Shown: positions 8,611 through 17,703, numbered from the stretch's first letter. The stretch is 64,000 nt of DNA from Sinorhizobium terangae (GCF_009601505.1 NZ_WITC01000061.1:62001-126000); one strand, 5' to 3'. Program-made: numbers and translations. Notes: generated from the sequence alone by a model not told the origin.

Positions 8611-9421
8611 ATGACGACGCGACTGTTGGTGACGGGAGCCGGCGGTGCGCTCGGCCGCCATGTCCGGCACGGCTTGAAAGGCAGTGCGAAGGTTCTGCGG
8701 CTATCGGATATCGCCGATCTTGGCCCGGCCGACGATGGCGAGGAAGTGGTCCGGTGCGACCTCGCCGACCGGCAGGCCGTCGAGGAACTTGCGCGTGGCT
8801 GCGATGCGATCCTGCACCTTGGCGCGATCCCCGTCGAAGCCGATTTCGACGGGCTGCCTCAGGCCAACATCCTCGGCACCTACAATCTGTACGAGGGGGC
8901 ACGAAAGGCGGGCGTCAGCCGCATCATCTTCGCAAGCACCAATCATGTGACCGGATTCCACCGCATCGGCGAGACGCTTGACCACATGGCTCCCCGTCGG
9001 CCGGACAGCCTGTACGGCGTCAGCAAGTGCTTCGGCGAGGATCTTGCCCGGCTTTACTTCGACAAATTCGGCCTGGAGACGGCTTGTCTCAGAATAGGCA
9101 GTTGCTTCCCGGAGCCGAAGAACCGGCGCATGCTTTCCACCTGGCTGAGCCCGCGCGATTTCCTGTCGCTGGTGCGCAGGCTGCTCGAGGCTCCAGACCA
9201 TCGGCTACCTGGTGCTCTACGGCGCCTCGGCGAACCGGGATGCCTGGTGGTCGAACGCGCACGCCGATTTCCTCGGCTGGCAACCGGTGGACAGCAGCGA
9301 GCGTTTCCGCGAGGCAATCGAGCGACACGAGCCCGGACCCGCGGATCGCGGCATGTACCAGGGCGGTCGCCTCGCGACGGTCAAGGCGTGCCGGCGATTA
9401 GAGGCAGATCGGACTGCGTAA
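8611..9421 (+). pseudogene. uronate-dehydrogenase-like NAD-dependent epimerase/dehydratase, frameshifted near 9193
   Basis: The first 194 codons encode a Rossmann SDR with TGAGGALG (NAD binding) and YGVSK (catalytic Tyr/Lys). At about 9193 the conserved reading moves from frame 1 to frame 2: the in-frame continuation becomes Arg/Pro-rich nonsense running past 9500, while frame 2 from 9194 gives QTIGYLVLYGASANRDAWW, then FLGWQPVDSS and MYQGG, the expected C-terminus of bacterial uronate dehydrogenases, ending at TAA 9421. One extra or two missing bases would explain it. Either a real lesion or a sequencing error. An intact protein would oxidise uronates to aldaro-lactones, the substrate of the neighbouring SMP-30 lactonase. 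ATG 8611 has AGGTGA upstream. Confidence 0.82.
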
Positions 9422-9424
9422 ACA

Positions 9425-9454
9425 CCCCCCTCTGCCCGGCAGGGCAGAGGGGGG
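9425..9454. repeat. RIME-like palindrome (13-bp stem)
   Basis: A perfect 13-base inverted repeat CCCCCCTCTGCCC / GGGCAGAGGGGGG with a 4-base loop lies immediately after the uronate-dehydrogenase-like stop. The same sequence forms the ends of the elements at 43312 and 52355. It can form an RNA hairpin but has no T-run. Confidence 0.7.
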
Positions 9455-9518
9455 TACCACGGCAACCAACTCGCAGGTGGACCCCGGCGCTGAGCGCAAC
9501 GATCCAATAAGCATGCGC

Positions 9519-10805
9519 TCAGCCGGCGCGGACGGTCGCTTTCCCCTCCTCGACGAGACGTGTCGCAGCATCCGCGATCGATATGCGGTCGAAGGCGAGC
9601 TCGTCGGCAATCGGGCGAAATACCCGATGGTCGAACTCCGTCGCTCCGAGCGGTGCAGGGGGTGGATAGCTGCCGACCTGGTTCTTCAGCGCGTTGATAT
9701 ATTTGACCGTTTCGGCTTCCGTCGGGTTAAGCTGTGGCAGTATCGCTTCGCGAACTTTCGGTGACATCGGCACGCCGCGTTCGACCCCGAGGATCTTGCC
9801 GGCTTCGACGTCATTGACGAAGAAGCTGATGAACCTGGCGGCTTCTTCGCCATGCTCCGTGGTGGCGCCGACGCTCCAGATCAGAGCGGGACGATAGTAG
9901 TGGCCGGAAGGGCCGCCCTTCTCGCCCCGCGGCAGCATGCCGATGCCAAGCTTGCTCTTCATGATGAGCTGGTAGCCGATCATCTGGTTCGAATAGGCCA
10001 TGCCGATCGCCGAATAGCCGAGCGCCAGGCAGTTGGTGTCGATGGTATTCTGGTCAAGGGTCTGGATGTCGGCTCCCACAGTGCCGCCCCGCTTGCGCAG
10101 ATCCTCCCAGTAGGCATACCAGTCCTTCGCCTCTTCGACGCCGAAGCCCAATCCGCTTTCGTTGAAAAGGCTGCTGCCGCGTTGCCTGAGCCAGGCGTCG
10201 AAGACATAGGTGTAACGAGCAGCATACGGCCCGCCGCCCTTGCCGGTGGCCTTCGCCATCTCGACAGCGATGTCGGCGTATTCCGACCAGGTGGTGTCAA
10301 GCCCGGGAGGGGCGATGCCTGCCTTTGCGAAGGCGTCGGCATCGTAAAACAGTGCAAAGGAGTTGAGGCCGAGGCCAATACCCCAAAGCTTGCCGTCCAC
10401 GGTGGTCAGCTTCAGCACATCCTCGCCAAAGCCTTTCACGTCCAGCACCGAAGCGAGGAACGGATCGAGGGCGAGGCAGGCGCCGCGCTTCGAGTAGTCC
10501 GAAATCGTGTTGGGCTCGAGCTGGAAAATGTCGGCGATGGAGCGACCGGCCATCTGTGTCGCGAGCTTTGTCCAGTAACCGTCGCCACTCAGGCTCTCGC
10601 CGACAACGGTGATGCCGGGGTTCTTCTCCTGGAAGAGCTTGGCAACGCTCAATGTCCGCTTCGAGCGATCATTGGAGCCCCACCACATGGCGCGCAGATT
10701 GACGTCTTCTGCCGCAAAGGTCGGCCGGAGGCCGCCGGGGCCAAGCGCAATGCCAGCAGTCGCGCCGGCTGCGCCGAGCATGAATGTGCGTCGATTGATC
10801 AGCAT
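9519..10805 (-). CDS. ABC transporter sugar-binding protein, Tat-exported
   Basis: A 428-residue extracellular solute-binding protein (family 1, oligosaccharide type). The N-terminus has a twin-arginine signal: NRRTFMLGA at residues 4-12, a hydrophobic core and an FAAED cleavage region near 32. The start is fixed at 10805 by GAGGAGGA just upstream; longer readings run through AT-rich promoter DNA. It diverges from a LacI regulator whose operon encodes sugar-modifying enzymes, so it probably imports the sugar they handle. No permease or ATPase gene lies beside it; the ATPase at position 1 is 9 kb away. Confidence 0.92.
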   Translation of the reverse strand: MLINRRTFMLGAAGATAGIALGPGGLRPTFAAEDVNLRAMWWGSNDRSKRTLSVAKLFQEKNPGITVVGESLSGDGYWTKLATQMAGRSIADIFQLEPNTISDYSKRGACLALDPFLASVLDVKGFGEDVLKLTTVDGKLWGIGLGLNSFALFYDADAFAKAGIAPPGLDTTWSEYADIAVEMAKATGKGGGPYAARYTYVFDAWLRQRGSSLFNESGLGFGVEEAKDWYAYWEDLRKRGGTVGADIQTLDQNTIDTNCLALGYSAIGMAYSNQMIGYQLIMKSKLGIGMLPRGEKGGPSGHYYRPALIWSVGATTEHGEEAARFISFFVNDVEAGKILGVERGVPMSPKVREAILPQLNPTEAETVKYINALKNQVGSYPPPAPLGATEFDHRVFRPIADELAFDRISIADAATRLVEEGKATVRAG

Positions 10806-10918
10806 GCGAGTCCTCCTCTCGTTATCTGCCTCGCGCTCTCCTCCAGCGTCCGGCGGACCAAAGTTCCGCAACAGCATTATGCAAAAATCAAAGTCGTGCA
10901 AGAAATTGTTTTCCGTCT

Positions 10919-10930
10919 TGCAAATTTGCA
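10919..10930. promoter_or_regulatory. candidate LacI-family operator, TGCAAATTTGCA
   Basis: A perfect 12-base palindrome in the AT-rich divergent intergenic region, 23 bases before the LacI-type gene. Further TTTGC repeats follow at about 10-11 base steps towards 10950. LacI-family operators are palindromes of this kind; assignment is inference. Confidence 0.5.
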
Positions 10931-10952
10931 TAATTTGCGTAATATTTGCGAT

Positions 10953-11978
10953 ATGAGTGACACGCCCGCAAAACCATTCCGCCAATCCGACATCGCCGCC
11001 CGCGCCGGAGTTTCGGTTTCCACCGTCTCGCGCGTTCTCGCGAACGAACCCGGCATCAGCGAAGACGTCCGCCGACAGATTCTCAAGGTTGCGAGCGACC
11101 TCGGCTATCCCCTGAAGGCCGGCCCGAAAACGACGCCCGGAACCTTGGCGCTAATCGCGAGCAATGGCATCACCGGAGTGTTGAGCATTTTCTACGAGGG
11201 TATTGTCGAGGGCTTGCGTTCAGAGGCGGCCCTCAAGGGCATTCCCTTTGACATCCGCCTCGTCAGCGAGGCGAAGGCGACGCCCGAGACTGTCCGGGAT
11301 CTGATGAACTCCGTCGGCGCGCACGGGCTGTTCCTGGTCGGCATCGATCCCGGTCAAGCACTCAGCGAATGGCTGATCGAAAGCCGCACGCCCGTGATCC
11401 TCGTCAACGGTACCGACCCTCACCTGCGCTTCGACGGCGTCTCGCCGTCGAACTTCTTCGGCGCCTATGCCGCAACGCAGCGGCTCATCGATGCCGGCCA
11501 CCGCCGCATCCTCCACCTGACCGGATCGCATCGCCAGACCATCCGCGATCGCATACGCGGTTTCGAAACGGCAGTCGCTTCGGTCGGAGGCGATGCGCGT
11601 GTTATCCGCCTACCGTTCGAGACCAATGCGAGCGTCGAGGCGCATGCGGCGACACTCGCCTCACTCAAGCAGGATCCCGGTTTCTCGGCTGCCTTCTGCA
11701 TGAACGACTTTGTCGCCGTCGGCGTGCTTGAAGCGGTGACCGAGCTCGGCCTCAGGGTGCCCAAGGATTTTGCCATCGTCGGCTTCGACGACCTGCCGTG
11801 CGCCGAGATGTCAAGCCCACGTCTGGCGACGATGCGCGTCGATCGCTTAGCCCTCGGCCGCGAGGCTGTCGGCATGATGCATTTCCGCTTCCGTCACCCG
11901 GAAGCCCCCGCCCGGCACGTGTCCCATTCCGTCATCCCGGTCCGTGGCGGCACGCTAGACGAAGGACAGCGCTCATGA
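10953..11978 (+). CDS. LacI-family transcriptional regulator
   Basis: A 341-residue regulator. The LacI helix-turn-helix is at residues 11-32 (QSDIAARAGVSVSTVSRVLA), followed by a periplasmic-binding-like ligand domain with typical stretches (VNGTDPH, FCMNDFVAVGVLEA, IVGFDDLPCAE, ATMRVDR). It starts at ATG 10953; the open frame upstream is antisense to the binding-protein gene. It overlaps the next gene by ATGA. It probably represses both this operon and the divergent binding-protein gene until the imported sugar appears. Confidence 0.92.
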   Translation: MSDTPAKPFRQSDIAARAGVSVSTVSRVLANEPGISEDVRRQILKVASDLGYPLKAGPKTTPGTLALIASNGITGVLSIFYEGIVEGLRSEAALKGIPFDIRLVSEAKATPETVRDLMNSVGAHGLFLVGIDPGQALSEWLIESRTPVILVNGTDPHLRFDGVSPSNFFGAYAATQRLIDAGHRRILHLTGSHRQTIRDRIRGFETAVASVGGDARVIRLPFETNASVEAHAATLASLKQDPGFSAAFCMNDFVAVGVLEAVTELGLRVPKDFAIVGFDDLPCAEMSSPRLATMRVDRLALGREAVGMMHFRFRHPEAPARHVSHSVIPVRGGTLDEGQRS

Positions 11979-13828
11979 CCTATGATCCTGCCAGTGCCAA
12001 TCCGCTTGGCTCCAATCCGCTGGCAACGCGCAATGACATGCAGCGCGCCCTGATCGACCTCTTCAATCCGCTGCTGCCATACTTTTCGGAAGGAAACGCC
12101 CGCGTTCGCCTCGACGCGGCCGCTGCTCATTTCGACCGCGCCGCCGCCGATCTCGAAGGTTTCGCAAGGCCCCTTTGGGGGCTCGCGCCTTTCGGCGCCG
12201 GCGGCGGCCATTTCGCGCACTGGGACCGTTATGCGGACGGGATCGCCAACGGCACCGACCCGAACCATCCCGAATACTGGGGCGCCGTCAACGGTCGCGA
12301 CCAGCGCATGGTCGAGCTTGCCGCGCTCGGCTTCGCGCTTGCCCTGGTGCCGGAAAAAATCTGGGATCCGCTGAACTCGCGGGCGAAAGACAACCTCATC
12401 GCCTATCTAATCCACGCCCGGCAGTTTGACTATGCCGACAACAACTGGAAATTCTTCCGCATCTTCGTCGACATCGCCCTCGATCGTCTCGGCGTCGAAT
12501 ACGACCGGAGCCTGACCGAGCAATATCTCACCGAACTTGAAGGTTTCTACATTGCGGATGGCTGGTATCGCGACGGCAACGTCCGGCGTATCGACCATTA
12601 CATCCCCTTTGCCATGCACTTCTACGGCCTGATCTATTCGCGGCTCGTCGACGACGACTATGCCAAGCGCTACCGCGAGCGGGCCCTCGCCTTTGCGCAG
12701 GACTTTCGCCACTGGTTCGCACAGGACGGCGCGACGCTTCCCTTCGGCCGCAGCCTCACCTACCGTTTCGCCTGCGCGGGCTTCTGGTCGGCGCTCGCCT
12801 TTGCCGATCTCGAGGCGCTGCCCTGGGGTGAGATCAAGGGCCTTTGCCTGCGCCACCTCAGATGGTGGGCTGACAAGCCGATGACCCACCGCGACGGCGT
12901 GCTGTCGATCGGCTACGGCTATCCGAACCTCCTGATGTCGGAAAGCTACAATTCGGCGGGCTCGCCCTATTGGGCGTTCAAGGCCTTCCTGCCGCTCGCG
13001 GTCGGCGAAGACCACCCGTTCTGGACAAGTCCCGAAACACCTCCGGCGCCGCTCGACAAGACGGTCCCGCTTCGTCATCCGGGCATGGTGATGATGCCTT
13101 GCAAAGGGGACGTGGTCGCACTTTCCTCCGGTCAGGAAAACCGGCAGATGCGGTTCGGTTCGGAGAAATACGCGAAGTTCGCCTATTCGACACGCTACGG
13201 CTTCAGCGTCGAGAGCGACGAACGGGCTTTTGCCGGCGGTGCCTTCGATTCCATGCTGGCCTTCAGCGACGACGGCATTCACTACCGGGTGCGCGAGAGC
13301 AATGACGAGGCCCGCCTCGCCGGCAATGTACTCTACGCGAAATGGTCGCCCTGGCCGGACGTCGTCGTCGAAACATGGCTGCTGCCGTCGGCGCCCTGGC
13401 ATGTGCGGGTGCATCGGATCACGACACCGAGGGAGCTCGAGACAGCCGAAGGCGGCTTCGCGATCGCCAGACGCGACTTCGAGGCCGACACGCTGTTGGC
13501 AGCATCCGGTTCGGCCCATGCGATTGGTGCCGAGGATTTCAGCGGGATCCGCGATCTCGGCTCGTCCGTTGCGCGCGAGGGCCTCGCTCAGAAGGCTCCG
13601 CCCAATACCAACCTGATCTTCGCAAAGACGCTGGTGCCACAACTGCGCGCCACCATACCGGCCGGCGAGACCATTCTGCGCTGTGCCGTATTGGCCGTTC
13701 GCCACACCTCCGCCGTGTCGGGTGATTGGACGAGGCCGCCGGCCGCCCCGGACATTGACGCGCTGCGTGCCCTCGCGAAGCAGGGCGAGAGCGTGAGCGC
13801 GATGGACGCGCCCGGACGAATGCCATGA
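11975..13828 (+). CDS. DUF2264 protein, putative carbohydrate-active enzyme
   Basis: A 617-residue protein matching DUF2264: an alpha/alpha-toroid-like N-terminal two thirds rich in aromatic and acidic residues (DRYADGIANGTDP, HPEYWG, NNWKFFRIFVDIAL, DGWYRDG, SYNSAGSPYWAFKAF) followed by a beta-rich C-terminal domain. Members have been grouped with glycoside hydrolases active on uronic-acid-containing glycans (GH154, from memory). No signal peptide, so it would act on imported oligosaccharides. ATG 11975 overlaps the LacI stop and its own stop overlaps the next start. The hydrolase role is inference. Confidence 0.78.
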   Translation: MTYDPASANPLGSNPLATRNDMQRALIDLFNPLLPYFSEGNARVRLDAAAAHFDRAAADLEGFARPLWGLAPFGAGGGHFAHWDRYADGIANGTDPNHPEYWGAVNGRDQRMVELAALGFALALVPEKIWDPLNSRAKDNLIAYLIHARQFDYADNNWKFFRIFVDIALDRLGVEYDRSLTEQYLTELEGFYIADGWYRDGNVRRIDHYIPFAMHFYGLIYSRLVDDDYAKRYRERALAFAQDFRHWFAQDGATLPFGRSLTYRFACAGFWSALAFADLEALPWGEIKGLCLRHLRWWADKPMTHRDGVLSIGYGYPNLLMSESYNSAGSPYWAFKAFLPLAVGEDHPFWTSPETPPAPLDKTVPLRHPGMVMMPCKGDVVALSSGQENRQMRFGSEKYAKFAYSTRYGFSVESDERAFAGGAFDSMLAFSDDGIHYRVRESNDEARLAGNVLYAKWSPWPDVVVETWLLPSAPWHVRVHRITTPRELETAEGGFAIARRDFEADTLLAASGSAHAIGAEDFSGIRDLGSSVAREGLAQKAPPNTNLIFAKTLVPQLRATIPAGETILRCAVLAVRHTSAVSGDWTRPPAAPDIDALRALAKQGESVSAMDAPGRMP

Positions 13829-14835
13829 CGCGCCCACCAATTGCCTTTGCGATGCAGTCCGAAAGGACGCGGTACGTCCTCACACCGGAGCTTCTGCTCA
13901 AGTTCGACAGTCTCGGGCGTGTTCTCGATCAACGGCCGATGACGGAGTTCGGCGATGGCTGGGCAAAGCGGCTGCTGGCTGAAACGGAAATCCTGGTCAC
14001 CGGCTGGGGTGCGCCCCTGTTCGACAGAGCGGCGCTCGCAGCGGCACCGCGCCTTCGCCTCGTCGTGCACGCGGCCGGGACAATCAAGGGCGTGATCGAC
14101 GAATGCGTCTTCGACGCAGGCGTGGCCGTCAGCCATGCGGCCGAAGCCAATGCCGTGCCGGTCGCCGAGTTCACACTTGCGGCGATTATTTTTGCCGGCA
14201 AGCAGGTGTTCCAGTTCCGCGACCTCTACGTCACCGACCGTGACCGCACCCGCACTTATCTCCTTCAGGGGCAGCCGATTGGAAACTATCGCCGCACGAT
14301 CGGGATTGTCGGCGCGTCACGGATCGGCAGGCGGGTGATCGAGCTTCTTCGTCCGTTCGACTATCAGGTGCTGCTCTATGACCCGCTGGTCGGGCAGAAT
14401 TCGGCGTCCGCCCTCCATGCCGAAAAGGTCGATCTCGATACCCTGATGGCACGTGCGGACATCGTGTCGCTGCACGCGCCATCGCTACCCGAGACCGAGC
14501 ACATGATCGACGCGCGGCGCCTGTCTCTGATGAAGGACGGCGCGACGCTGATCAACACGGCGCGCGGTGCGCTCGTCAACGAAGCCGCGCTGATCGACAA
14601 GCTGAAGACCGGCACGATCAATGCCGTCATCGACGTCACCCATCCCGAGGTGCCGGAAAGAGGCTCTCCCTTCTATGACCTCCCGAACGTGTTCCTGACC
14701 CCGCACATTGCCGGCGCTGTCGGTCTTGAACGGACGCGCCTCGGCGAGATGGCAGCCGATGAGATCGCACGGTTCATCGAAGGCAGGCCGCTGCGTTACG
14801 AGATTCGCAAGGCCGATCTGGAGCGCATGGCATGA
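13825..14835 (+). CDS. D-isomer-specific 2-hydroxyacid dehydrogenase family protein
   Basis: A 336-residue NAD(P)-dependent dehydrogenase. The central Rossmann domain begins with GIVGASRIGRRV (about residues 156-167). The catalytic triad fits Arg in NTARGALVNE, Glu in THPEVPE and His in TPHIAGAV. It would interconvert a 2-keto acid and a D-2-hydroxyacid. It is joined by 4-base overlaps to DUF2264 upstream and the TIM-barrel gene downstream, so all are one translationally coupled operon. In such sugar loci these enzymes often act on unusual sugar derivatives; the substrate is not predictable. Confidence 0.88.
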   Translation: MTRPPIAFAMQSERTRYVLTPELLLKFDSLGRVLDQRPMTEFGDGWAKRLLAETEILVTGWGAPLFDRAALAAAPRLRLVVHAAGTIKGVIDECVFDAGVAVSHAAEANAVPVAEFTLAAIIFAGKQVFQFRDLYVTDRDRTRTYLLQGQPIGNYRRTIGIVGASRIGRRVIELLRPFDYQVLLYDPLVGQNSASALHAEKVDLDTLMARADIVSLHAPSLPETEHMIDARRLSLMKDGATLINTARGALVNEAALIDKLKTGTINAVIDVTHPEVPERGSPFYDLPNVFLTPHIAGAVGLERTRLGEMAADEIARFIEGRPLRYEIRKADLERMA

Positions 14836-15602
14836 GCACCTTCGAACCCGGGCTCTGCACGGTCACGTTCCGCAGCCTTCCCGCAAGCAGGATCGTCGAG
14901 CTGGCGGCGGAAGCCGGGCTTGCGGCGATCGAATGGGCGGGCGACGCCCATGTCCCTCCGGGGAACGGGCCGGTCGCCCGGGACGTCGGGCGCCTCTCGG
15001 AAGAGGCGGGCCTGGCGACGTCTTATGGTTCCTACGTCGCGCCGCCCACCGATGACCTTGCCGCGTTCCGGCGTGCCCTCGACTGTGCGCTTGCGCTTGG
15101 AGCCTCGAATATCCGTATCTGGCCCGGTACGCGGCAGCGCGATTCCAAGGACTACAGCGCCAGTGAGCGACTCGCTGCAGCGGCTGCAATTCGCGACATG
15201 GGTGCGGAAGCCGCGCGGCATGGGGTCACCGTGTCGCTGGAATATCACCCACAATCCTTGACGGATGAGACGGATTCGGCGCGGCGCCTGATCGATGCGA
15301 TTGCGCACGACAATGTCTATCTCTATTGGCAGCCACGGCCGGGGCTCCCTCTTGCAGAAGCTCTGGCCGAGATCGCTCAAATCGGCCAACATGTCTCGCA
15401 TCTTCATGTCTTCGCCTGGGATGCCGATCGCAAGCGCCTCCTCCTGAAATCGGCGTCCGATTACTGGCGGACGGTTCTTGCCGCCATGCCCCCGTCGCGC
15501 TGGACCGGGCGGCGATACGCCATGCTGGAATTCGTGGCAAACGACGACCCGGCGGCATTCTTCGAAGACGCCGCAACGCTCAGGCAATTCCTGAAAAGGT
15601 AA
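14832..15602 (+). CDS. sugar phosphate isomerase/epimerase-like TIM-barrel protein
   Basis: A 256-residue AP-endonuclease-2/xylose-isomerase-like TIM barrel. Visible elements are the N-terminal strand (TVTFRSLPASRIVELAAEAGL with AIEWAGDAH), a central VSLEYHP with the metal-binding Glu, HVSHLHVFAWD and a late LEFVANDD. The motifs suggest a divalent-metal sugar isomerase or epimerase. It is the last gene of the LacI operon (ATGA overlap with the dehydrogenase). No terminator with a T-run follows; a stress-gene region begins after about 140 bases. Confidence 0.85.
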   Translation: MSTFEPGLCTVTFRSLPASRIVELAAEAGLAAIEWAGDAHVPPGNGPVARDVGRLSEEAGLATSYGSYVAPPTDDLAAFRRALDCALALGASNIRIWPGTRQRDSKDYSASERLAAAAAIRDMGAEAARHGVTVSLEYHPQSLTDETDSARRLIDAIAHDNVYLYWQPRPGLPLAEALAEIAQIGQHVSHLHVFAWDADRKRLLLKSASDYWRTVLAAMPPSRWTGRRYAMLEFVANDDPAAFFEDAATLRQFLKR

Positions 15603-15748
15603 GGGCATCCGAGGCAACGGCGCGGAAGCTGCTTTCCTGACACGACTCGCAGGCTCGGCGCCTCGTTCCGCCACATGGGTTCGGGCTCGTGGAACTCTTT
15701 CCCGCGCTGGAGTGTTATCGGAATCGAATGACCGCCGGGGTATCTCGA

Positions 15749-16174
15749 ATGTCCAAAAAGATCAATGCGTTCACCAAATTCTCGACCGCTGTTGCGGAAT
15801 ATTCCGGGCGTCCCGTTACTTTTGCATTGGCCGTCGCCACGATCGTCGTCTGGGGAATCACCGGGCCGCTGTTCGGTTTTTCCGAAGCGTGGCAGCTGGT
15901 CGTCAACACCGGTACCACGATCGTGACATTCCTCATGGTTTTCGTGCTGCAAAACTCCCAGAACCGCGACGCCAAAGCGGTCCAGGCGAAGCTTGACGAG
16001 CTCATCCTGACGAGCTCGGCAGAGAACGAATATATCGGCATCGAGGAGCTCGAAGAGGCAGAACTGAAGCGCATTACCGAGATCCTCAAGGAGCACGGTC
16101 AAAACGAGGACGATCGCGCCCTGCACGAGAAGGTGTCGCGCGCAGTCGAGCGCCAGCCCACAGGAAAAGCATAA
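15749..16174 (+). CDS. low-affinity iron permease family protein
   Basis: A 141-residue inner-membrane protein of PF04120. Two hydrophobic helices (FALAVATIVVWGITGPLF and VVNTGTTIVTFLMVFVLQ) are followed by the family hallmark QNSQNRD and a charged amphipathic tail predicted to be cytoplasmic. Met 15749 gives the usual family N-terminus and has GGGG upstream; Met 15728 is an alternative. The iron-transport name comes from yeast Fet4 similarity and is not proven for bacterial short forms. A GGAAC at 15691 has slightly wrong spacing for the stress promoter. Confidence 0.8.
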   Translation: MSKKINAFTKFSTAVAEYSGRPVTFALAVATIVVWGITGPLFGFSEAWQLVVNTGTTIVTFLMVFVLQNSQNRDAKAVQAKLDELILTSSAENEYIGIEELEEAELKRITEILKEHGQNEDDRALHEKVSRAVERQPTGKA

Positions 16175-16214
16175 CGACAACGGCGGCGATCGTAAGCACA
16201 CCCGTGGCGTCGCT

Positions 16215-16240
16215 GGAACCAAACGCCACTGAGGCCCGTT
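16215..16240 (+). promoter_or_regulatory. EcfG/RpoE2-type promoter (full consensus)
   Basis: GGAAC at 16215-16219, 17 bases, CGTT at 16237-16240; 35 bases before ATG 16275. Confidence 0.8.
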
Positions 16241-16247
16241 TGCGTAA

Positions 16248-16646
<399 letters not shown>

Positions 16647-16649
16647 GCC

Positions 16650-17432
16650 ATGGCGGATCGGTCGTCTGTCGCCCTGGTCACTGGAGCGGGATCCGGCATC
16701 GGCCGCGCCACCGCCCTTGCTCTTGCCGCCGACCGAGTGAAGGTCGGCCTGCTCGGTCGCACCCGCACGGAGCTCGAAGATTGCGCCTCGGCGATCGGTG
16801 CTGCCGGGGGCCAAGCATTGGTGCTCGAAGCCGATGTCGCGGATGAGCTTGCGATGCGAAACGCGGTGAAGACACTCGTCCGTGAATTCGAGCATCTCGA
16901 TGTCGTCGTAGCCAATGCCGGCATCAACGGCGTCTGGGCGCCGATCGACGACTTGAAGCCGTCTGAATGGGACAAGACCATTGCCGTCAATCTGCGCGGG
17001 ACGTTTCTGACGCTGCACACGACGGTTCCCTATCTCAAGCAAAACGGCGGCGGTGCAATTGTCATCGTATCGTCGATAAACGGCACCAGGACCTTCACCA
17101 CACCTGGAGCAACCGCGTACGCCGCTACCAAGGCGGCGCAGGTGGCGATGGTCCAGCAACTCGCCCTTGAATTGGCCAGGCACCGCATTCGGGTGAATGC
17201 CGTGTGCCCGGGAGAGATCGAGACGCGGATCGACGAGAACACCAACCTGCGCAATGCGGACGAAACCGCAATACCGGTAGAATGGCCGGACGGCCAAATC
17301 CCGATCACCGGCGGCAAACCCGGCCGCAGCGAAGACGTTGCGGAGGTGATTCGATTCCTGGTTTCGGATGACGCGCGACACGTCACTGGCAGCCCCATCT
17401 GGATAGACGGTGGTCAGGGCCTGCTCAGGTAA
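16650..17432 (+). CDS. short-chain dehydrogenase/reductase (SDR)
   Basis: A 260-residue classical SDR. TGAGSGIG at residues 10-17 binds NAD(P), NAGI lies near 90, the catalytic Ser is in IVIVSSING and the YAATK motif supplies Tyr and Lys. The C-terminus GSPIWIDGGQGLL is typical. It follows the 16275 gene with a 3-base gap and probably shares its EcfG promoter. Substrate unknown; SDRs of this type are frequent in alphaproteobacterial stress regulons. Confidence 0.9.
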   Translation: MADRSSVALVTGAGSGIGRATALALAADRVKVGLLGRTRTELEDCASAIGAAGGQALVLEADVADELAMRNAVKTLVREFEHLDVVVANAGINGVWAPIDDLKPSEWDKTIAVNLRGTFLTLHTTVPYLKQNGGGAIVIVSSINGTRTFTTPGATAYAATKAAQVAMVQQLALELARHRIRVNAVCPGEIETRIDENTNLRNADETAIPVEWPDGQIPITGGKPGRSEDVAEVIRFLVSDDARHVTGSPIWIDGGQGLLR

Positions 17433-17434
17433 AG

Positions 17435-17632
17435 CTAGTCGCCCTTGGTCTTACCCGCGTCCGACAGCTTGCCGCGGTGCGGATCTTTCAGATTTTCCCC
17501 AGCCGCATCCCTGCCCCGCTTGGGATCATCCTTGGCGGGAAGGTAACCCCGCGGCCTCGTCTCCTCCGGTCCTTCCCAGCGCGGCGATTGTTCTGTCGTG
17601 CCGGGTGCACCTGATTTTGGCTTTTTCATCAT
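17435..17632 (-). CDS. small hydrophilic hypothetical protein
   Basis: A 65-residue, highly charged, Pro/Gly/Lys-rich protein with no predicted fold (MKKPKSGAPGTTEQSP, then RGYLPAKDDPKRGRD). Such short disordered proteins are common among alphaproteobacterial stress genes. GGAGAG lies upstream of the double ATG. An EcfG-type promoter at 17658-17682 supports the call. It ends 2 bases from the stop of the convergent SDR gene. Confidence 0.65.
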   Translation of the reverse strand: MMKKPKSGAPGTTEQSPRWEGPEETRPRGYLPAKDDPKRGRDAAGENLKDPHRGKLSDAGKTKGD

Positions 17633-17657
17633 TGCTCTCCAGAATGTTCAGTGGAAA

Positions 17658-17682
17658 AACCTGAGCGGGGGAAAATCGTTCC
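17658..17682 (-). promoter_or_regulatory. EcfG/RpoE2-type promoter candidate
   Basis: On the minus strand GGAAC (17682-17678), 18 bases, TT (17659-17658). It is 26 bases before the start at 17632. Confidence 0.6.
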
Positions 17683-17703
17683 TGACTTTCGAGTATCGCG
17701 CCC

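Noticed and set aside
9425-9454. Hairpin after the frameshifted gene as a rho-independent terminator
   Set aside because: No T-run on either strand; the sequence matches the ends of RIME-like elements, so it is listed as a repeat.
15691-15717. GGAAC followed by TT before the low-affinity iron permease gene
   Set aside because: The gap is 20 bases, outside the 18-19 range accepted for EcfG promoters.
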